In this document: in pieces, positions 10,397 to 11,986 of the stretch
How positions within the stretch are numbered: the first letter of the stretch is position 1
Layout: every line of letters begins with the position of its first letter
Origin: Acidobacteriota bacterium
GTDB taxonomy: Bacteria; Acidobacteriota; Terriglobia; Terriglobales; Acidobacteriaceae
Assembly (NCBI GenBank): GCA_021810175.1
Contig: JAJZJJ010000012.1
Span: 3,618-15,603, forward strand
Direction of reading: 5' to 3'
Length of the DNA stretch: 11,986 nt
Position numbers and translations under genes: made by a program
Notes under the pieces: generated by a model
Database searches by the model: none
The model's input: the letters and a program-made list of their open reading frames with translations, nothing else
Told to the model about the DNA's origin: nothing

Positions 10397-10405
10397 AACT
10401 CCACG

Positions 10406-11851
10406 ATGGCCACTGCCACCCTCGATCGCAACACCGCCGCCTATAAGGTGGCTGACCTTTCCCTCGCCGACTGGGGACGCAAGGAAATCTCCATCGCGGA
10501 GCACGAGATGCCCGGCCTGATGGCCATTCGCCGCAAATACGCCGCGGAAAAACCGCTGGCCGGCGTCCGCGTTTCCGGCTCCCTGCACATGACCATCCAG
10601 ACCGCCGTGCTCATCGAGACGCTGGTCGACCTCGGCGCCACTGTCCGCTGGGCCAGCTGCAACATCTTCTCCACCCAGGACCACGCCGCCGCCGCCATCG
10701 CCGCCGCCGGCGTTCCCGTCTATGCGTGGAAGGGCGAAACCCTCGAAGAGTACTGGTGGTGCACGCTGCAGGCGCTCAGCCACGCCGACGGCAAGGGACC
10801 GCAGCTGATCGTCGACGACGGCGGCGACGCCACCCTCCTCATCCACAAAGGCTACGAGCTGGAAAACGGCGACGGCTGGGTCAATACGCCTTCTGAAAGC
10901 GAAGAAGAGACGGTCATCAAGAATCTGCTCAAGCAGGTCCACGGTCAGGACCCGCAGTTCTGGCATCGCGTCGTGAAAGAGTGGCGCGGCGTCTCCGAAG
11001 AGACCACCACCGGCGTCCACCGCCTCTACAAGATGAAGGAACAGGGCCAGCTGCTGGTGCCGGCCATCAACGTCAACGACTCCGTCACCAAATCCAAGTT
11101 CGACAATCTCTACGGCTGCCGCGAGTCGCTGGCCGACGGCATCAAGCGCGCCACCGACGTCATGGTCGCCGGCAAGGTCGCTGTGATCTGCGGCTACGGC
11201 GACGTGGGCAAGGGCTGCGCCCACTCGCTGCGGGGCATGGGTGCTCGCGTGGTCGTCACCGAGATCGACCCCATCAACGCACTGCAGGCCGCCATGGAAG
11301 GCTTTGAGGTCACCACCGTCGAGGACACCCTCGGCCGCGGCGACATCTACGTCACCTGCACCGGCAACGTGGACATCATCACCCTCGAGCACATGCAGGC
11401 CATGAAGGATCAGGCCATCGTCTGCAACATCGGCCATTTCGACAACGAAATCCAGATGGACCGCCTGAACCATGCGGCCGGCGTGACCAAAACCAACATC
11501 AAGCCGCAGGTGGACCTCTACACCTTTCCCGCCGCCAACGGCAAGCCGGAGCGCAGCATCTTCATCCTCGCCGAAGGCCGCCTGGTGAACCTCGGCTGCG
11601 CCACCGGACACCCCAGCTTCGTCATGAGCAACAGCTTCGCCAATCAAACCCTGGCGCAGATCGACCTCTGGAAGAACCGCGACACCTACGCCATCGACGT
11701 CTACACCCTGCCCAAAAGGCTGGACGAGGAAGTGGCCCGGCTCCATCTGGAAAAGATCGGCGTGAAACTCACAAAGCTCTCGAAGAAGCAGGCGGACTAC
11801 ATCGGAGTCTCGCCCGAGGGCCCGTTCAAAGCGGAGCACTACCGGTACTAG
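10406..11851 (+). CDS. ahcY: Adenosylhomocysteinase (S-adenosyl-L-homocysteine hydrolase)
   Basis: AhcY splits S-adenosylhomocysteine into homocysteine and adenosine using bound NAD, relieving product inhibition of methyltransferases. The protein has 481 residues from the ATG at 10406, supported by the upstream GGAG. An in-frame TTG at 10250 lies inside the previous gene and is rejected. Visible motifs are [17 protein letters not shown] (His61), IVDDGGD (Asp137/138), [11 protein letters not shown] (Glu199) and [20 protein letters not shown] (Lys229, Asp233, Cys238). The NAD-binding GYGDVGKG lies at 264-271, followed by [10 protein letters not shown] and the C-terminal FKAEHYRY (Lys475, Tyr479), which reaches into the partner subunit's NAD site. 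Compared with the human enzyme it has an insert of about 40 residues near 151-195, common in bacterial homologues. metF follows, consistent with a methionine-cycle pair. Confidence 0.98.
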   Translation: MATATLDRNTAAYKVADLSLADWGRKEISIAEHEMPGLMAIRRKYAAEKPLAGVRVSGSLHMTIQTAVLIETLVDLGATVRWASCNIFSTQDHAAAAIAAAGVPVYAWKGETLEEYWWCTLQALSHADGKGPQLIVDDGGDATLLIHKGYELENGDGWVNTPSESEEETVIKNLLKQVHGQDPQFWHRVVKEWRGVSEETTTGVHRLYKMKEQGQLLVPAINVNDSVTKSKFDNLYGCRESLADGIKRATDVMVAGKVAVICGYGDVGKGCAHSLRGMGARVVVTEIDPINALQAAMEGFEVTTVEDTLGRGDIYVTCTGNVDIITLEHMQAMKDQAIVCNIGHFDNEIQMDRLNHAAGVTKTNIKPQVDLYTFPAANGKPERSIFILAEGRLVNLGCATGHPSFVMSNSFANQTLAQIDLWKNRDTYAIDVYTLPKRLDEEVARLHLEKIGVKLTKLSKKQADYIGVSPEGPFKAEHYRY

Positions 11852-11858
11852 CCCCATG

Positions 11859-11887
11859 GCAGCCGGGCTGGCATTCGGCCCGGCTGC
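11859..11887 (+). terminator. Strong hairpin between ahcY and metF
   Basis: GCAGCCGGGC (11859-11868) and GCCCGGCTGC (11878-11887) form a perfect 10-bp GC-rich stem with a 9-nt loop, 8 nt after the ahcY stop. The following GCCAGGGTTGTTC has no real T-run, so it is a poor intrinsic terminator. It may instead stabilise the ahcY 3' end, assist Rho-independent pausing, or partly uncouple metF. The structure is clear; the role is inferred. Confidence 0.45.
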
Positions 11888-11914
11888 GCCAGGGTTGTTC
11901 GCGAGACCCATTGC

Positions 11915-11986
11915 ATGAAATCGTCGCCCACATTTTCATTTGAGCTCTTCCCGCCCCGCACTCGGGAAGCCGCCGAGAAGCTGCCG
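11915..11986 (+). CDS. metF: Methylenetetrahydrofolate reductase, first 24 codons
   Basis: The reading frame from the ATG at 11915 runs off the right edge. Its start, FSFELFPPRTREAAEKL, is the conserved N-terminal strand and loop of MetF (FSFEFFPP type), whose Glu takes part in catalysis. MetF reduces 5,10-methylene-tetrahydrofolate to 5-methyl-tetrahydrofolate, the methyl donor for turning homocysteine into methionine. The gap after ahcY is 63 bp and holds a strong hairpin. Only a weak purine-rich GCGAGA precedes the start. The rest of the gene is outside the window. Confidence 0.88.
   Translation, partial: MKSSPTFSFELFPPRTREAAEKLP

Noticed and set aside
10250..10405. Upstream TTG start for ahcY
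   Set aside because: It lies inside the amidohydrolase gene. The ATG at 10406 has a ribosome site and gives the expected AhcY N-terminus.
10333..10405. SAH or SAM riboswitch before ahcY
   Set aside because: The gap is only 73 bp, with a probable -10 box in the middle. I see no conserved core or stem arrangement of these riboswitches.
10361..11911. Minus-strand open frame of 516 codons opposite ahcY
   Set aside because: It is an antisense shadow of a highly conserved gene, rich in Asp/Gly/Val, and matches no family I recognise.

Overview
The window looks like ordinary chromosomal core DNA from a high-GC, diderm (Gram-negative type) bacterium. Reading frames are dense and rich in G/C-ending codons, and one protein is a signal-peptide-bearing outer-membrane TolC-family channel. 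The TolC architecture (long Gly-rich insert, Gln-rich tail) and the gene mix suggest Acidobacteriota (Terriglobia-like). This is an inference from general resemblance, not a proven assignment. I see no transposon, integrase, phage gene, CRISPR array, rRNA or tRNA.

Layout. The left half (1-6259) is on the minus strand. Read in the direction of transcription it holds a TolC-family outer-membrane protein (4109-6259), a clear intrinsic terminator (about 4059-4087), carA (2851-3978) and carB (from 2763, running off the left edge after about 921 residues). CarA and CarB are the two subunits of carbamoyl-phosphate synthetase, which feeds pyrimidine and arginine synthesis. The right half is on the plus strand: truA (tRNA pseudouridine synthase), an M20 zinc peptidase, a YtcJ-like amidohydrolase, ahcY (S-adenosylhomocysteine hydrolase) and the first 24 codons of metF at the right edge. 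The tolC-truA gap (6260-6515) is the divergent control region.

How the genes work together. carA and carB form an operon-like pair, but the 87-bp gap between them holds a hairpin followed by a T-run. The carA leader holds several short dyads, one of which covers the ribosome binding site. truA, the M20 peptidase and the amidohydrolase are closely spaced and could be co-transcribed, with no obvious shared pathway. ahcY and metF are adjacent and belong to the methionine/SAM cycle: AhcY clears S-adenosylhomocysteine to homocysteine, and MetF makes the methyl-tetrahydrofolate used to remethylate it. ahcY has its own good Shine-Dalgarno site and a possible -10 box.

I did not find a previously undescribed system. 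The points worth a second look are regulatory: the intra-operon hairpin in car, the stacked dyads in front of carA, the 10-bp perfect hairpin between ahcY and metF, and the repeated GTTAACA elements in the tolC-truA gap. The unusual TolC protein is also worth checking.
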